Assembly: GCA_944382045.1 (NCBI GenBank)
Contig: CALWMT010000035.1
Coordinates: 1-13,891, forward strand
Origin: an uncultured Enterocloster sp.
GTDB lineage: Bacteria; Bacillota; Clostridia; Lachnospirales; Lachnospiraceae
Direction of reading: 5' to 3'
DNA: 13,891 nucleotides
Positions 1-7,750 of the stretch are shown here, one piece after another. The notes under the pieces are model-generated. The model did not search any database. It worked only from the letters and a program-made list of their open reading frames with translations, and was not told where the DNA came from. Within the stretch, counting starts at the first letter, position 1; every line of letters begins with the position of its first letter. Both the position numbers and the translations under genes were made by a program.

Positions 1-1091
1 CCATTATAATTCTTGCGGTTCTTATCCGCCTTCCTGCCAATGTATTTCTCCGCGTCCTGATACGCCGTAATCAGATACATGGACCAGCTGTCCAGAGCCG
101 CGAACCGCTCGCCTATCTCCCGATAGAGAGCCGGAAGATTCTTCTTGTCCTCAATCCGCTCGCCGTAGGGCGGATTGGTGATGAGAAAGCCGTACTTTTT
201 CGGATGGCTCAGCTCACTCACCGGTCTCTGCTGAAAATGAATCAGGTGGTCCACCCCCGCAGCCCTGGCATTGGCCCGGGCTGCCCGGATAATGTCCCCG
301 TCAATGTCATAGCCCTGGATGTCTGTCTCCACATCCGTCCGCACCAGGCTCTGGGCCTCATCCGCCGCCTCATACCAATATTTCCGCTTTACCAGGTGCC
401 GCCATTCCTCCGCCAGGAAGGAACGGTTCATGCCTGGAGCCATACGCGCCGCCATCATGGCCGCCTCGATGGGAAATGTGCCGCTTCCGCAGAAGGGGTC
501 CACCAAAATCCGGTCCTTATTCCACGGTGTCAAAAGAAGCAGCGCTGCCGCCAGGGTTTCCGTGATGGGGGCCTTGCTGGAAAGCGTGCGGTAGCCCCTT
601 TTGTGGAGGGAATCCCCGCTGGTATCAATGCCCACCGTTACCATGTCCTTATAGAGAAATACCCGCAGGGGGAAGCTCAGCCCATTTTCTGGAAACCAGC
701 TCACCTTGTAGCGGCTTTTCAGACGCTCCACCATCGCTTTTTTCATGATGGACTGAATATCCGACGGGCTGAACAGCCTGCTCTTAATAGAGGAGGCCTT
801 GGCCACCCAGAATTTCCCGTCCTCCGGGATAAATTCCTCCCAGGGGATGGCCTTCGTGCCCTGAAACAGCTCCTCAAAGGTCTCTGCCCGAAAGCTTCCC
901 GCCTTTAACAGCACCCGCTCTGCGGTGCGCAGGAATAGATTGGCCCGGCAGATGGCATCCTCCCCTCCTAAAAAGGTGACGCGGCCGTCCTCCACCAGGG
1001 AAATCTCATACCCCAAATCCAATATTTCCTTTTTAAGTACCGCCTCCAGCCCAAAGTGGCAGGGCGCAATCAGTTCATATGTTCCGCTCAA
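1..1091 (-). CDS. THUMP-domain class I SAM-dependent 23S rRNA (guanine-N2) methyltransferase, RlmL/YpsC type; C-terminus cut by window edge
   Basis: The frame reads 363 residues and runs off the left edge; relatives are about 375-385 residues, so only a short C-terminal piece is missing. A THUMP-type RNA-binding region covers roughly residues 45-157. The methyltransferase domain follows, with SAM motif I DPFCGSGTFPIEAA (198-211), the acidic YDID (261-264) and catalytic motif IV NPPYGER (306-312), which is typical of base-N2 guanine methylation. The family modifies 23S rRNA in the cytoplasm; the exact guanine cannot be told from sequence. The start is a TTG at 1091, chosen because GGAGGGGAG lies 9 nt upstream and the protein then begins at the family's usual place (SGTYELIAPCHFGLE). 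It begins 17 nt after the yfcE stop, so it is probably the last or near-last gene of the rhodanese-yfcE transcript. Confidence 0.88.
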   Translation of the reverse strand, partial: MSGTYELIAPCHFGLEAVLKKEILDLGYEISLVEDGRVTFLGGEDAICRANLFLRTAERVLLKAGSFRAETFEELFQGTKAIPWEEFIPEDGKFWVAKASSIKSRLFSPSDIQSIMKKAMVERLKSRYKVSWFPENGLSFPLRVFLYKDMVTVGIDTSGDSLHKRGYRTLSSKAPITETLAAALLLLTPWNKDRILVDPFCGSGTFPIEAAMMAARMAPGMNRSFLAEEWRHLVKRKYWYEAADEAQSLVRTDVETDIQGYDIDGDIIRAARANARAAGVDHLIHFQQRPVSELSHPKKYGFLITNPPYGERIEDKKNLPALYREIGERFAALDSWSMYLITAYQDAEKYIGRKADKNRKNYN

Positions 1092-1108
1092 TGTACCTTG
1101 CTCCCCTC

Positions 1109-1666
1109 CTACAGCCTGATTTCCTTCACAACGTCACCGTCCAGCGTGCGGATGGAAAATACGCCGTCCGCGAACACTCCATAGGTATTGGGATTGCCTC
1201 CCTTGGGAATGGACACAGAGCCGGGATTTAACACGGTAATCTGTCCGCAGTCCTCTGTCTTTACCTGCTCCGCCTTCAGAAGGTGGGTGTGGCCGTGAAT
1301 CAGGATATCTCCCTCCTGCATAGGCGGAAGGCTGTCCTGATTATAGACATGTCCGTGGGTGGCATAGAAGGTCTTCCCCTCGATGGCGAGCAGGGCATAA
1401 TCCGCCAAAATCGGGAACTCCAGCACCATCTGGTCCACCTCGGTATCGCAGTTGCCCCGCACCGCGTAAATCTCCCGCTTTAAGGGATTCAGCATGGCAA
1501 TGACCTCCTTGGGCGCATACTCCCGAGGCAGGTCATTGCGGGGGCCATGGTACAAAATATCACCTAAAATTACAAGCCGGGAAGCGCCCAAATCGCGGTA
1601 GGCCTCAAGCATCCTCCGGCAGTAATAGGCAGAACCGTGTATATCTGACGCAAACATTATTTTCAT
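1109..1666 (-). CDS. yfcE: YfcE-type metallophosphoesterase (phosphodiesterase)
   Basis: A 185-residue protein, matching the about 184 residues of the YfcE family. These are cytoplasmic calcineurin-like, dimetal (often Mn) phosphodiesterases; the natural substrate is not settled. All metal-ligand motifs are visible in order: DIHG (8-11), GDILYHGPRND, the RGNCD loop, THGH, and a final GHTH. The start is ATG 1666, with AGGAGG 8 nt upstream. A longer frame back to 1738 adds 24 residues with no family counterpart and is not supported. The rhodanese gene ends 46 nt upstream and the methyltransferase starts 17 nt downstream, so the three genes are probably cotranscribed. Confidence 0.93.
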   Translation of the reverse strand: MKIMFASDIHGSAYYCRRMLEAYRDLGASRLVILGDILYHGPRNDLPREYAPKEVIAMLNPLKREIYAVRGNCDTEVDQMVLEFPILADYALLAIEGKTFYATHGHVYNQDSLPPMQEGDILIHGHTHLLKAEQVKTEDCGQITVLNPGSVSIPKGGNPNTYGVFADGVFSIRTLDGDVVKEIRL

Positions 1667-1712
1667 TGGGGTGTCCTCCTCATTTTCTCCGTCTGAATTG
1701 ATATGCTTTATT

Positions 1713-2039
1713 TTAGTTTGGGAGCGGGCTTCTGTCAATGTATTTCCCCCGGTAATTCAGGATTCCTCCGGCCAGGTCCGCCACATCCCAGCCCTGGCGC
1801 CAGAGGTCCCGGCAGACCACCATGCTCTTGGCGCCCCGGTCGCAATAAAAAACCAGCGTTCCCTCCGGGGAAAGCCGGTCCATCTGCTCCTCTATCTCCC
1901 CGTAGGGAATATTCACGCTCCCCCATATCCGCTCCCGGCCAAAAAGCCAGGGCTCCCGCAAATCAATCAGCTGGCCCACCCGTCCTTCCTCAAGCCAGCG
2001 GTCCAATTCTCTGTATGCAATCATGGGAAATGACGACAT
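1713..2039 (-). CDS. Single-domain rhodanese-like protein
   Basis: A 108-residue protein made of one rhodanese fold. The features are the early LIDLREPWLFGRERIWGSVN segment (24-43; the usual form is D-x-R-x-x-x-E-x-x-x-G-x-I-x-G-A-x-N-I-P) and a six-residue active loop after FYCDRGAKS, with the persulfide-forming cysteine at C66. Such proteins carry sulfane sulfur as a Cys persulfide in the cytoplasm; the acceptor is unknown. The start ATG 2039 is preceded by AGGTGAAGGAGA. ATG 2024 (MIAYREL) is an alternative with no ribosome binding site. It is the first gene of the rhodanese-yfcE-methyltransferase run. Confidence 0.88.
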   Translation of the reverse strand: MSSFPMIAYRELDRWLEEGRVGQLIDLREPWLFGRERIWGSVNIPYGEIEEQMDRLSPEGTLVFYCDRGAKSMVVCRDLWRQGWDVADLAGGILNYRGKYIDRSPLPN

Positions 2040-2065
2040 TCTCCTTCACCTGCCTTTTCACCCTT

Positions 2066-2071
2066 AGTATA
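2066..2071 (-). promoter_or_regulatory. Candidate sigma-A -10 box for the rhodanese-yfcE run
   Basis: The minus strand reads TATACT 27 nt before the rhodanese start, within TGCATATACTAAGG. The -35 position is poor (TCACCC), so the call rests on the -10 alone. A transcript starting here would have a leader of about 20 nt containing the AGGTGAAGGAG ribosome binding site. Confidence 0.3.
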
Positions 2072-2184
2072 TGCATGTCTGGTGGACAGGGTGAGGCGGG
2101 ATGGACTGCCTCACTGCTTCTATGCTTTAAGGAGCCTGCTCCTCCAGCGCGCCCGGCAAAAGAGACCCGCCCGGCCGCCCAATC

Positions 2185-2224
2185 AAAAGGAACCCGCCCG
2201 GCCTTCACGGCCAAAGCGGGTTCC
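2185..2224 (-). terminator. Intrinsic terminator after the small Asn/Ser-rich gene
   Basis: On the minus strand GGAACCCGC pairs with GCGGGTTCC (9 bp). An inner GGCC/GGCC extension surrounds a GTGAA loop, and TTTTGATT follows. It lies 40 nt past the stop of the 55-codon gene. It should also stop any read-through from the ABC permease gene upstream, since no hairpin follows that gene directly. Confidence 0.8.
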
Positions 2225-2263
2225 CCTTGTCATAGCCCCTGCCCCGAACAGGCAGGCCCTGTT

Positions 2264-2431
2264 TTAGTAGTCGCTGTCATTCCTTCCGCAGTTCTGCGCC
2301 CGGTTCTTTGTGCTGTTCTGGGAGCTGTTTCTGCTGCTGTTCTGTCCGTTATTCTTCGCGCTGTTCTTCTGCTCCATGTTGCTGCTGTTGCTTCCATTTT
2401 CCATGTCATCTCTGTAATTATTCTTTGACAT
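2264..2431 (-). CDS. Small Asn/Ser/Gln-rich protein, probable small acid-soluble-type spore protein
   Basis: A 55-residue protein beginning MSKNNYRDDMENGSNSSN and ending NCGRNDSDY. It is dominated by Asn, Ser, Gln, Lys and Arg, with almost no hydrophobic residues, no signal peptide and no membrane segment, so it is presumably disordered and soluble. AGGAGG lies 8 nt before ATG 2431, and a clear terminator follows at 2185-2224. An overlapping frame on the same strand (2230-2436, Arg/Thr-rich) has no matching ribosome binding site and is its shadow. The composition recalls gamma-type small acid-soluble spore proteins, and the upstream sequence matches a forespore sigma-G/F promoter. The gene call is firm; the spore role is inferred and no named family was recognised. 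Confidence 0.75.
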   Translation of the reverse strand: MSKNNYRDDMENGSNSSNMEQKNSAKNNGQNSSRNSSQNSTKNRAQNCGRNDSDY

Positions 2432-2471
2432 CTCAAATACCTCCTGAAAAGAGTTTGTTTGGTTACAGCCT

Positions 2472-2501
2472 TAGTATGGCAGGAAGCGGAGGCTTTTATT
2501 C
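2472..2501 (-). promoter_or_regulatory. Candidate sigma-G/sigma-F (forespore) promoter
   Basis: Minus strand: GAATA (2501-2497), an 18-nt spacer, then CATACTA (2478-2472). The consensus known from Bacillus for sigma-G and sigma-F is about GHATR, 17-18 nt, CATNHTA, so both boxes and the spacing match. Transcription would begin near 2465, leaving a leader of about 34 nt with the AGGAGG of the small gene. Short motifs occur by chance, but position and gene type agree. Confidence 0.55.
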
Positions 2502-2524
2502 AAATTTTTCTCTCTTAACTTTTT

Positions 2525-4825
2525 TTAGCCGTATCTCCCGCTCATCCGCAGCATCTCCCCCAAGCTCCTCCGAAAAATCCTCCGGTACCCCATAAAATAC
2601 GCCGCTCCCACCGCCGCGCACACTCCCAGCACAAAGACGCCAACGGGCAGCACCGGCGCATTTTCCCAGAAAATGCCGGGCTCCAGATAGGCAGAGCGCA
2701 TAAAGAGCCCTATCAGCAGACCGGATGCCAAGAGTGCGAACGCCAGCGGCCGGACAACAAGCAGAAGCGCCTCCCGGAAAAATAAAAGGCCTATCTCCCC
2801 AGGCGTCATCCCCACGGACAGATAGAGGGCCATCTCCCGCCCCCGCTTTTCGGCAAATCCGAGCGCCGTGACAAATACATTTCCCAGCCCAATCAGGGCC
2901 AGCATCACGCAGAAGGCGCCTAAAATTCCCCGAAGGGCCTCCTGGGCCCGCCGGCTGGCCTGCTGCTCCCCAATCCGATTCTCCGCCGCAGCCGTGCGGC
3001 CATCCGCTGAGAGGACAGAAAGCGCCTCCGCCTCTATCTGCTCCAGCTCCTGAAGGTCCGCCCCCTCCTGCGCCAGAAGACGCACCTGGGTCTGCGCCCC
3101 GCCTTCCCCCAGCGTGCCCCGCAGCTGCCGCCACAGGCTGGCTGGAAGGAAATGCACCATCTCATAGTCATCGTAGGCTTCCGCCTGAAAATCATCCCGC
3201 AGAAGGGGCGCCTGACGGGTATAGGCAAGCACCTCTGCCTGCACCTGTTTTCCCTCATCCCCGGTCCTGGCGAGAATGGCCGTCCCGGCCTCCTCCTTCA
3301 CATAGGGCAGATAAGATGGTTCACGGAAATTAGGATTGCGCAAATCCCGCACCTGGTTATACACCACCAGCCCGTCCAGGCACTCCGGCGCTCCTATCTG
3401 GCGGCAGAAGGCAAGAAAGCTCTCGTCGTCCAGTATCACCAGGGAAGCGCCAACCGACCATCCATCTCCATAAGGCCTCACATATCCGGCACTCTCCTCC
3501 AAAAATCCGCCTGCATCCGCAAACTCCCCGCTGAGCGCATCCGCCGGCAGAAGCCGCCTTGCAGGGGCTTTCTGGTACACAGCCGCATCACGCACCCCCG
3601 CAAGCCCTTTTACCGCCTGCGTTTCTGTAAAATCACCAATATCCGTGTTCTCCACTGTCACCATCACGTCCCAGGCCTCGGCATACCGGTCAAAATACGT
3701 CATCTGCGTGCTGGCCTCAGAAAGGCTCAAAAAGCTCTGCACCAGGATAAAGGCCGCAAAGGCCATGCCCAGCGCCGAGGAAGCCGCGCCCATGCCCCGG
3801 CCTGGTTCCCTTCGGCCCAGTATGCCCCGTCCCAGCCCCTTTCGGCCCAGTATTCCTCTGTCCAAACCTCTCCAGCCCAGTCTTCCTCTCGCTTCTCTCC
3901 TTCCCGCGCTGCCGCCGCGGATGGCCGCCAGGGGCGTCGTCCGGCCAAGCGCTCTGGCCGGAAGCCAGGCTGACGTCCACAGCGTAATCGCAATACACAG
4001 AAGGGAGACTCCCAGCACAAGGGGATGATAGGAAAATACTGCGTCCCGCCGTCCGGGAACCTGCTCCCCCGCGAAAGCGTTTAGCCACTGGATAGCAGCC
4101 GCGCAGGCGCCGATTCCCAGGAGACCTCCCGCCGCCGCAGGCAGAGCGCAGAGCCCGGCGGCCTCCTCCAGAAGGCAGAGCCGAATCTGCCGGGGCGAGG
4201 CACCCACACTGGCAAGAATTCCAATTCTCTGTACCCGCTCCTCCATGTACACGGCAAAGGCACTGCGGATAATCAAAATGAGGGACAGACAGGCCAGGGC
4301 CGCTGCTCCGAGAAACAAAATTAAAACCATGTAGGCATCCGGATTCTGCGGATTTGGTACAAAATACAGGTCTAACAGCTCCTCGTTATATTCCACGGCC
4401 TCCGGGCCAAGGCCTGCCAGGGCCGCAAGCCTGGGGAAGTCCTCATAGGCCGTTCCCGGCCATTTCAGCCGGATGCCAGCTGCCGAAACCGTCCCATCGG
4501 CTCCCTCTGCAGCTGGCGGAGCCGTCTTTCCGCTTTCTTTCTCAGACGCCGGGAGCTCCTCCACATTTTCCCCTTCCGGCACCACGGCCTCCACATTGTC
4601 ATACACCTCCATGGCGGACAGCTGTTCACGGGAGAGCGGTCCGTCGATGCGCCCATGCACATCCCCACACTCTGCCTTGACCCGCTCCACATCATAGCTC
4701 CACATATTGTAGAGAAGACCGCAGAGCAGGGAAAGCATGAGAGCACAGAAAAAGGCGCAGACCGCTGCCCCGGCGCCGGAGGAACGGTCATTTTTCAGAT
4801 TATCCCGCACATAAGCATTCCACAT
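2525..4825 (-). CDS. ABC transporter permease, FtsX/MacB-like, 766 residues
   Basis: The membrane subunit of a LolD/MacB-type ABC system. TM1 is near residues 18-42, followed by an extracytoplasmic loop (about 43-163). Three TMs follow near 164-190, 218-248 and 267-290, then a cytoplasmic basic linker (about 303-346), a TM near 347-366, a large extracytoplasmic domain (about 370-630), and three TMs near 631-657, 684-709 and 724-747. Two FtsX-type cytoplasmic motifs are present, ERVQRIGILASVGASPRQIR (196-215) and KRGREMALYLSVGMTPGEIG (660-679), marking a duplicated permease. The start ATG 4825 lies 4 nt after the ATPase stop, with GGGGGTGA upstream; the longer frame to 4861 lies inside the ATPase gene. 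The linker carries Arg/Gly-rich decapeptide repeats. The substrate is unknown; the family exports or extracts lipoproteins, peptides or drugs, or transmits force to envelope enzymes. Confidence 0.88.
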   Translation of the reverse strand: MWNAYVRDNLKNDRSSGAGAAVCAFFCALMLSLLCGLLYNMWSYDVERVKAECGDVHGRIDGPLSREQLSAMEVYDNVEAVVPEGENVEELPASEKESGKTAPPAAEGADGTVSAAGIRLKWPGTAYEDFPRLAALAGLGPEAVEYNEELLDLYFVPNPQNPDAYMVLILFLGAAALACLSLILIIRSAFAVYMEERVQRIGILASVGASPRQIRLCLLEEAAGLCALPAAAGGLLGIGACAAAIQWLNAFAGEQVPGRRDAVFSYHPLVLGVSLLCIAITLWTSAWLPARALGRTTPLAAIRGGSAGRREARGRLGWRGLDRGILGRKGLGRGILGRREPGRGMGAASSALGMAFAAFILVQSFLSLSEASTQMTYFDRYAEAWDVMVTVENTDIGDFTETQAVKGLAGVRDAAVYQKAPARRLLPADALSGEFADAGGFLEESAGYVRPYGDGWSVGASLVILDDESFLAFCRQIGAPECLDGLVVYNQVRDLRNPNFREPSYLPYVKEEAGTAILARTGDEGKQVQAEVLAYTRQAPLLRDDFQAEAYDDYEMVHFLPASLWRQLRGTLGEGGAQTQVRLLAQEGADLQELEQIEAEALSVLSADGRTAAAENRIGEQQASRRAQEALRGILGAFCVMLALIGLGNVFVTALGFAEKRGREMALYLSVGMTPGEIGLLFFREALLLVVRPLAFALLASGLLIGLFMRSAYLEPGIFWENAPVLPVGVFVLGVCAAVGAAYFMGYRRIFRRSLGEMLRMSGRYG
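3785..3893 (-). repeat. 30-bp imperfect tandem repeats inside the permease gene
   Basis: About 3.5 copies of a 30-bp unit. Two clear copies lie at 3813-3842 and 3843-3872, each starting CGGCCCAGTAT on the plus strand, with degenerate partial copies on both sides. In the protein they give GLDRGILGRK and GLGRGILGRR (residues 320-339) within an Arg/Gly-rich cytoplasmic linker. The unit is a multiple of three, so copy changes keep the reading frame. Confidence 0.7.
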
Positions 4826-4829
4826 GCCC

Positions 4830-5507
4830 TCACCCCCTCGTATCCCGGACAATGCGGCCATCCTCCAGCGTTATCATCCGGTCCGCCTCCCCCGCCGCCC
4901 GCTCGTCGTGGGTCACCATGAGAATGGTCTGATTAAGTCTTTTGTTTGCCTCCCTCAAAAGCGCCAGAATCTCCTCCGAATTCTTCTTATCCAGATTCCC
5001 TGTAGGCTCGTCCGCCAGCAGAATGGCGGGCCGATAGAGGAGGGCCCTGGCAATAGCCGCCCGCTGCTGCTGGCCCCCGGAGAGCTGTCCCGGAAGAAAA
5101 TCCAGCCGGTCCGCAATCCCAAGCGCCTCCGCCAGCTGGTCAAAATATTCCCGGTCCGGCTTTTTCTTGTCAAGGGCCATGGGAAGAAGAATATTTTTCC
5201 GAACCGTAAGCGTGGGAATCAGGTTGTAGAACTGATAGACCAGCCCCACCCTTCTCCTGCGGTAGAGCGCCGCCTGGGTGGGATTTAAAGCGGAAATATC
5301 CTCCCCGTCCACGAAGACGCGGCCGGAGGTGGGCCGTTCCACCGCTCCCAAAATATAGAGCAGCGTGGATTTTCCAGACCCGGAAGGCCCCGTCACAGCC
5401 AAGAACTCCCCCTTTTCCACAGATAAATCCACCTGATCCAGGGCTCGCACCTGTGCCGCCCCAGCTCCGTATACCCGGCTCACCGCCTCACATCTGAGAA
5501 TCTCCAT
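4830..5507 (-). CDS. ABC transporter ATP-binding protein, LolD/MacB family
   Basis: A 225-residue nucleotide-binding subunit of normal length for the family. Visible motifs are Walker A GPSGSGKS (40-47), Q-loop YQFYN (Q92), signature LSGGQQQR (142-149), Walker B ILLADE followed by PTGNLD (162-173), and switch histidine H200 in MVTHDER. This sequence type pairs with FtsX-like permeases, and the permease gene follows after 4 nt. The start ATG 5507 lies inside the end of the CotH-type gene (20-nt overlap). The ribosome binding site is weak (GGGATAAGGGCGA), so translation is probably coupled to the upstream gene. Confidence 0.93.
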   Translation of the reverse strand: MEILRCEAVSRVYGAGAAQVRALDQVDLSVEKGEFLAVTGPSGSGKSTLLYILGAVERPTSGRVFVDGEDISALNPTQAALYRRRRVGLVYQFYNLIPTLTVRKNILLPMALDKKKPDREYFDQLAEALGIADRLDFLPGQLSGGQQQRAAIARALLYRPAILLADEPTGNLDKKNSEEILALLREANKRLNQTILMVTHDERAAGEADRMITLEDGRIVRDTRG

Positions 5508-6972
5508 TCGCCCTTATCCCTTCCTTTCCGCGCTGTCTCTGCGCCGCCCAGCGCAGGTCGTCAAAATCCCCCAAATCCTCCAGCCGTACCTCCGACACCT
5601 TCACCCGCCTCCCCGGCTCTTCCTGCTGTCCCCGGATGGTGGCGGGAATATCCCCTGCAAGCTGCCGCCTCACACTTTCCGCCCGCAGCAGGCAGACCTG
5701 CTCCAGGGTCCTCACTGCCAGCTGATGGTCCTCATAGGAGCAGAAGGCCGTAGGGTCCTTCTCCACATACGGGGAAATCAGCCGGGCGGTCTCCCAGAAC
5801 GCCGCATCGAATTTCCGGCTCTCAAAATACCCGGAAATAAGCTGCCCCAGATATCCGTGATACCGTGAAAAATACGCCTGATTTTTCATCAGATTGTGGT
5901 ACAGGGGCCGCTTAAGCATCACGCTGCCCTCCGCTGGCGTATTGATTGGAGCGTTAATCAGCACTTCTGCATCCTTTATAGGATTCGGCATACCCAGGGC
6001 GTAGGTCCCGAAGGCCAGGTTATAATCCCAGGGCAGCATATGCAGAATGCCATCCTCCTCATAGAGAAAATAGTTGTGCCCTGTATGCCCCAGATAGCTG
6101 TCCCAGTTCATCACAAAGACCTGAACCGCAAAGTACCGCAGCACCTCGTCCACATCCACGGCCGTCTCCAGGCTCTCCCCAGTGGACAGTATCTCCAGCG
6201 CCCGCACCAGCCGCCGCTTGTCCGCCTCCGAGGGATGAAGCTTGGCATTTTCAAAAATATTCGGATAGCTTTCCGGATTCCGGCCGATATAACGCAGGGC
6301 CACATCCGCATTCTCCGCGTTCAGCGAGCGGTAATCCGGCTTATAGAGCTGTCCATGGTTCATGCCAAAATTCCGCCTGGCAAAGCCCTCCTCCGGCTCC
6401 TCCACCGCCAAAAACAGACCCCAATCCGCTCCGTTTACCTGCACCCAGACAAAGCTGCACAGCGGAGAGGGCACTCCCATATACTCCATCATATCATAGG
6501 TGAGCCAGGTTTTCATATAGCTATTATCCTGAAAGGACGCGTCCAAAGAAAATTTATCCAGCCCGTGATAGCTTCCGCCCTCCAGAAAATGGTCGAACTC
6601 CAGCTTCAGGCTGTACCGTCTGAGCCCATAGTCCCCGGTCAGGTGCAGGGAATTGTTCCCCTTGGCCCGCAGTCCCACCTGTCGGAACTCCTCCCCGTCA
6701 ACCACAGCCGTGCAGGCCGTATACTGCTCCTCCTGCGCATTTTCCAGAAACGCTTCCCAGTCACCGATTTGAATATCGATATGGTGAACCCGGCTGTCGT
6801 CAAACAGCCGGGTCTCATAGGCCTGAAAAATCCCTCCGTCTTTCTGGCCTTTACCTGCCGCCGCCCCGTCCGCCTGCCGCGCGCTGCCAAGCACAAGGAA
6901 GGCCACGGCGGCCAAGACTGCCAACAGCCCTGCCCCTATTCCCACTACGTCGATATATCTGCTCCCTGCCAT
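5488..6972 (-). CDS. Membrane-anchored CotH-type protein kinase
   Basis: A 494-residue protein with one N-terminal membrane segment (about 7-30) and no clear cleavage site, so the rest should be outside the cell, anchored. The CotH kinase region spans about 60-440. Visible elements are LRAKGNNSL (101-109), YSLKLEFDHF (120-129), the AVEEPEEGF segment (189-197), NWDSYLGHTGHNYFLY (289-304) and MLPWDYNLAFG (312-322). D316 of the WDYN is the expected metal-binding/catalytic aspartate. The founding member, Bacillus CotH, phosphorylates serines of spore-coat proteins; many relatives are not spore-linked. The first ATG at 6972 follows the DUF4956 stop by 5 nt, with GGGATAAAG as a weak ribosome binding site. 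The C-terminal Arg/Glu-rich tail (about 445-494) is outside the kinase fold. Its substrate is unknown; the acidic Thr/Tyr repeats of the nearby lipoprotein are a possible target. Confidence 0.87.
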   Translation of the reverse strand: MAGSRYIDVVGIGAGLLAVLAAVAFLVLGSARQADGAAAGKGQKDGGIFQAYETRLFDDSRVHHIDIQIGDWEAFLENAQEEQYTACTAVVDGEEFRQVGLRAKGNNSLHLTGDYGLRRYSLKLEFDHFLEGGSYHGLDKFSLDASFQDNSYMKTWLTYDMMEYMGVPSPLCSFVWVQVNGADWGLFLAVEEPEEGFARRNFGMNHGQLYKPDYRSLNAENADVALRYIGRNPESYPNIFENAKLHPSEADKRRLVRALEILSTGESLETAVDVDEVLRYFAVQVFVMNWDSYLGHTGHNYFLYEEDGILHMLPWDYNLAFGTYALGMPNPIKDAEVLINAPINTPAEGSVMLKRPLYHNLMKNQAYFSRYHGYLGQLISGYFESRKFDAAFWETARLISPYVEKDPTAFCSYEDHQLAVRTLEQVCLLRAESVRRQLAGDIPATIRGQQEEPGRRVKVSEVRLEDLGDFDDLRWAAQRQRGKEGIRANGDSQM

Positions 6973-6977
6973 ACGCT

Positions 6978-7649
6978 TTATCCCATATAATCCCCGTTGT
7001 AGGACACAAGAACCACCCGGCTCACCCCGTCCATAGCCTCCAGCTCATTCACAAAGGCGCTGGAATCCTCCCGGAGGCGCACCTCGTAATTCAGCTCCAC
7101 CACGCCGCGCTCCACGCTCTTGCTCTTTAAATTCATCCTCCGCACCTGGGTGGACACAAAAATCCGGGCCTGCTCCTCCGCCTGGCTGTCCGCGCAGTGC
7201 AGCACCAAAATATACGGCGCATCCACCGTTTTCTTCTTGGCAAATACCAAAAGCACAATTCCCACAAAGACGCTTCCGAGCACTGCCAGGGGAATCAGCC
7301 CTGCGGCCAGCACAATTCCCACCGCGATGGCCCAGAACAAAAACGCGATATCCATGGGCTCCTTGACAGCCGTCCGGAAGCGCACAATAGACAGGGCGCC
7401 CACCATGCCCAGGGAAAGCACCACATTGCTGACTACCGCCATAATCAGAAGGGTGGTAATCATAGCCATGGCAATCAGCGTCACTCCAAAGCTGGCCGAA
7501 TACATCACGCCGCTATAGCTGTTCTTATAAATAAAGAAAATAAACACTCCCAGCAAAAAGGCCAGCACAAGGCCAATTGCCATATCAGCCAGGGAAACGC
7601 TTCCCACATTTTCCAAAAAGCTGGATTTAAAAATATCCTGAAAGGTCAT
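6978..7649 (-). CDS. DUF4956-family membrane protein
   Basis: A 223-residue protein with about four membrane segments (near 20-42, 48-73, 102-118 and 120-137) followed by a soluble cytoplasmic domain of about 80 residues with alternating beta/alpha character. The family hallmark GMVGALSIVRFRTAVKEPMD (81-100) sits between segments. The biochemical role is unknown. From general knowledge of genome neighbourhoods, DUF4956 proteins often sit beside VTC-type polyphosphate polymerases and CotH kinases, exactly as here. The start ATG 7649 has AAGGAGG upstream; that sequence lies inside GGAGGTCCTCC, a near-palindrome that could partly mask it. The CotH-type gene follows after 5 nt. Confidence 0.88.
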   Translation of the reverse strand: MTFQDIFKSSFLENVGSVSLADMAIGLVLAFLLGVFIFFIYKNSYSGVMYSASFGVTLIAMAMITTLLIMAVVSNVVLSLGMVGALSIVRFRTAVKEPMDIAFLFWAIAVGIVLAAGLIPLAVLGSVFVGIVLLVFAKKKTVDAPYILVLHCADSQAEEQARIFVSTQVRRMNLKSKSVERGVVELNYEVRLREDSSAFVNELEAMDGVSRVVLVSYNGDYMG

Positions 7650-7750
7650 CGGAGGACCTCCTTTTCTCTTCTCTATGCTCCTGGCCGGAGCCGCGTCCGT
7701 CTGCCCTGTCCTGCCTGCGGGCCGCCAATCTGCTGTCCCTGCCCATGGGG

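Noticed and set aside
2065..2076. Forespore-type promoter before the rhodanese gene, because CATATACTAAGG resembles the box before the small spore gene
   Set aside because: The hexamer phase does not fit CATNHTA and no GHATR lies 17-18 nt upstream. A sigma-A -10 is the better reading.
1990..2214. Minus-strand frame of 74 codons crossing the terminator and rhodanese start
   Set aside because: It starts inside the terminator hairpin, has no ribosome binding site and overlaps a better gene.
2230..2436. Minus-strand Arg/Thr-rich frame of 68 codons
   Set aside because: It is an off-frame shadow of the 55-codon gene, whose ATG 5 nt downstream has the better spacing to AGGAGG.
2308..2595. Plus-strand Cys-rich frame (several runs of Cys)
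   Set aside because: It is the antisense of AGC/AAC-rich codons of the small Asn/Ser-rich gene and has no supporting signals.
5896..6990. Long plus-strand open frame of 364 codons antisense to the CotH-type gene
   Set aside because: It mirrors a well-supported gene, has no family resemblance and is rich in residues expected from reverse reading of GC-rich codons. The same holds for 204-908, 3152-3973, 7197-8003 and 7745-8443.
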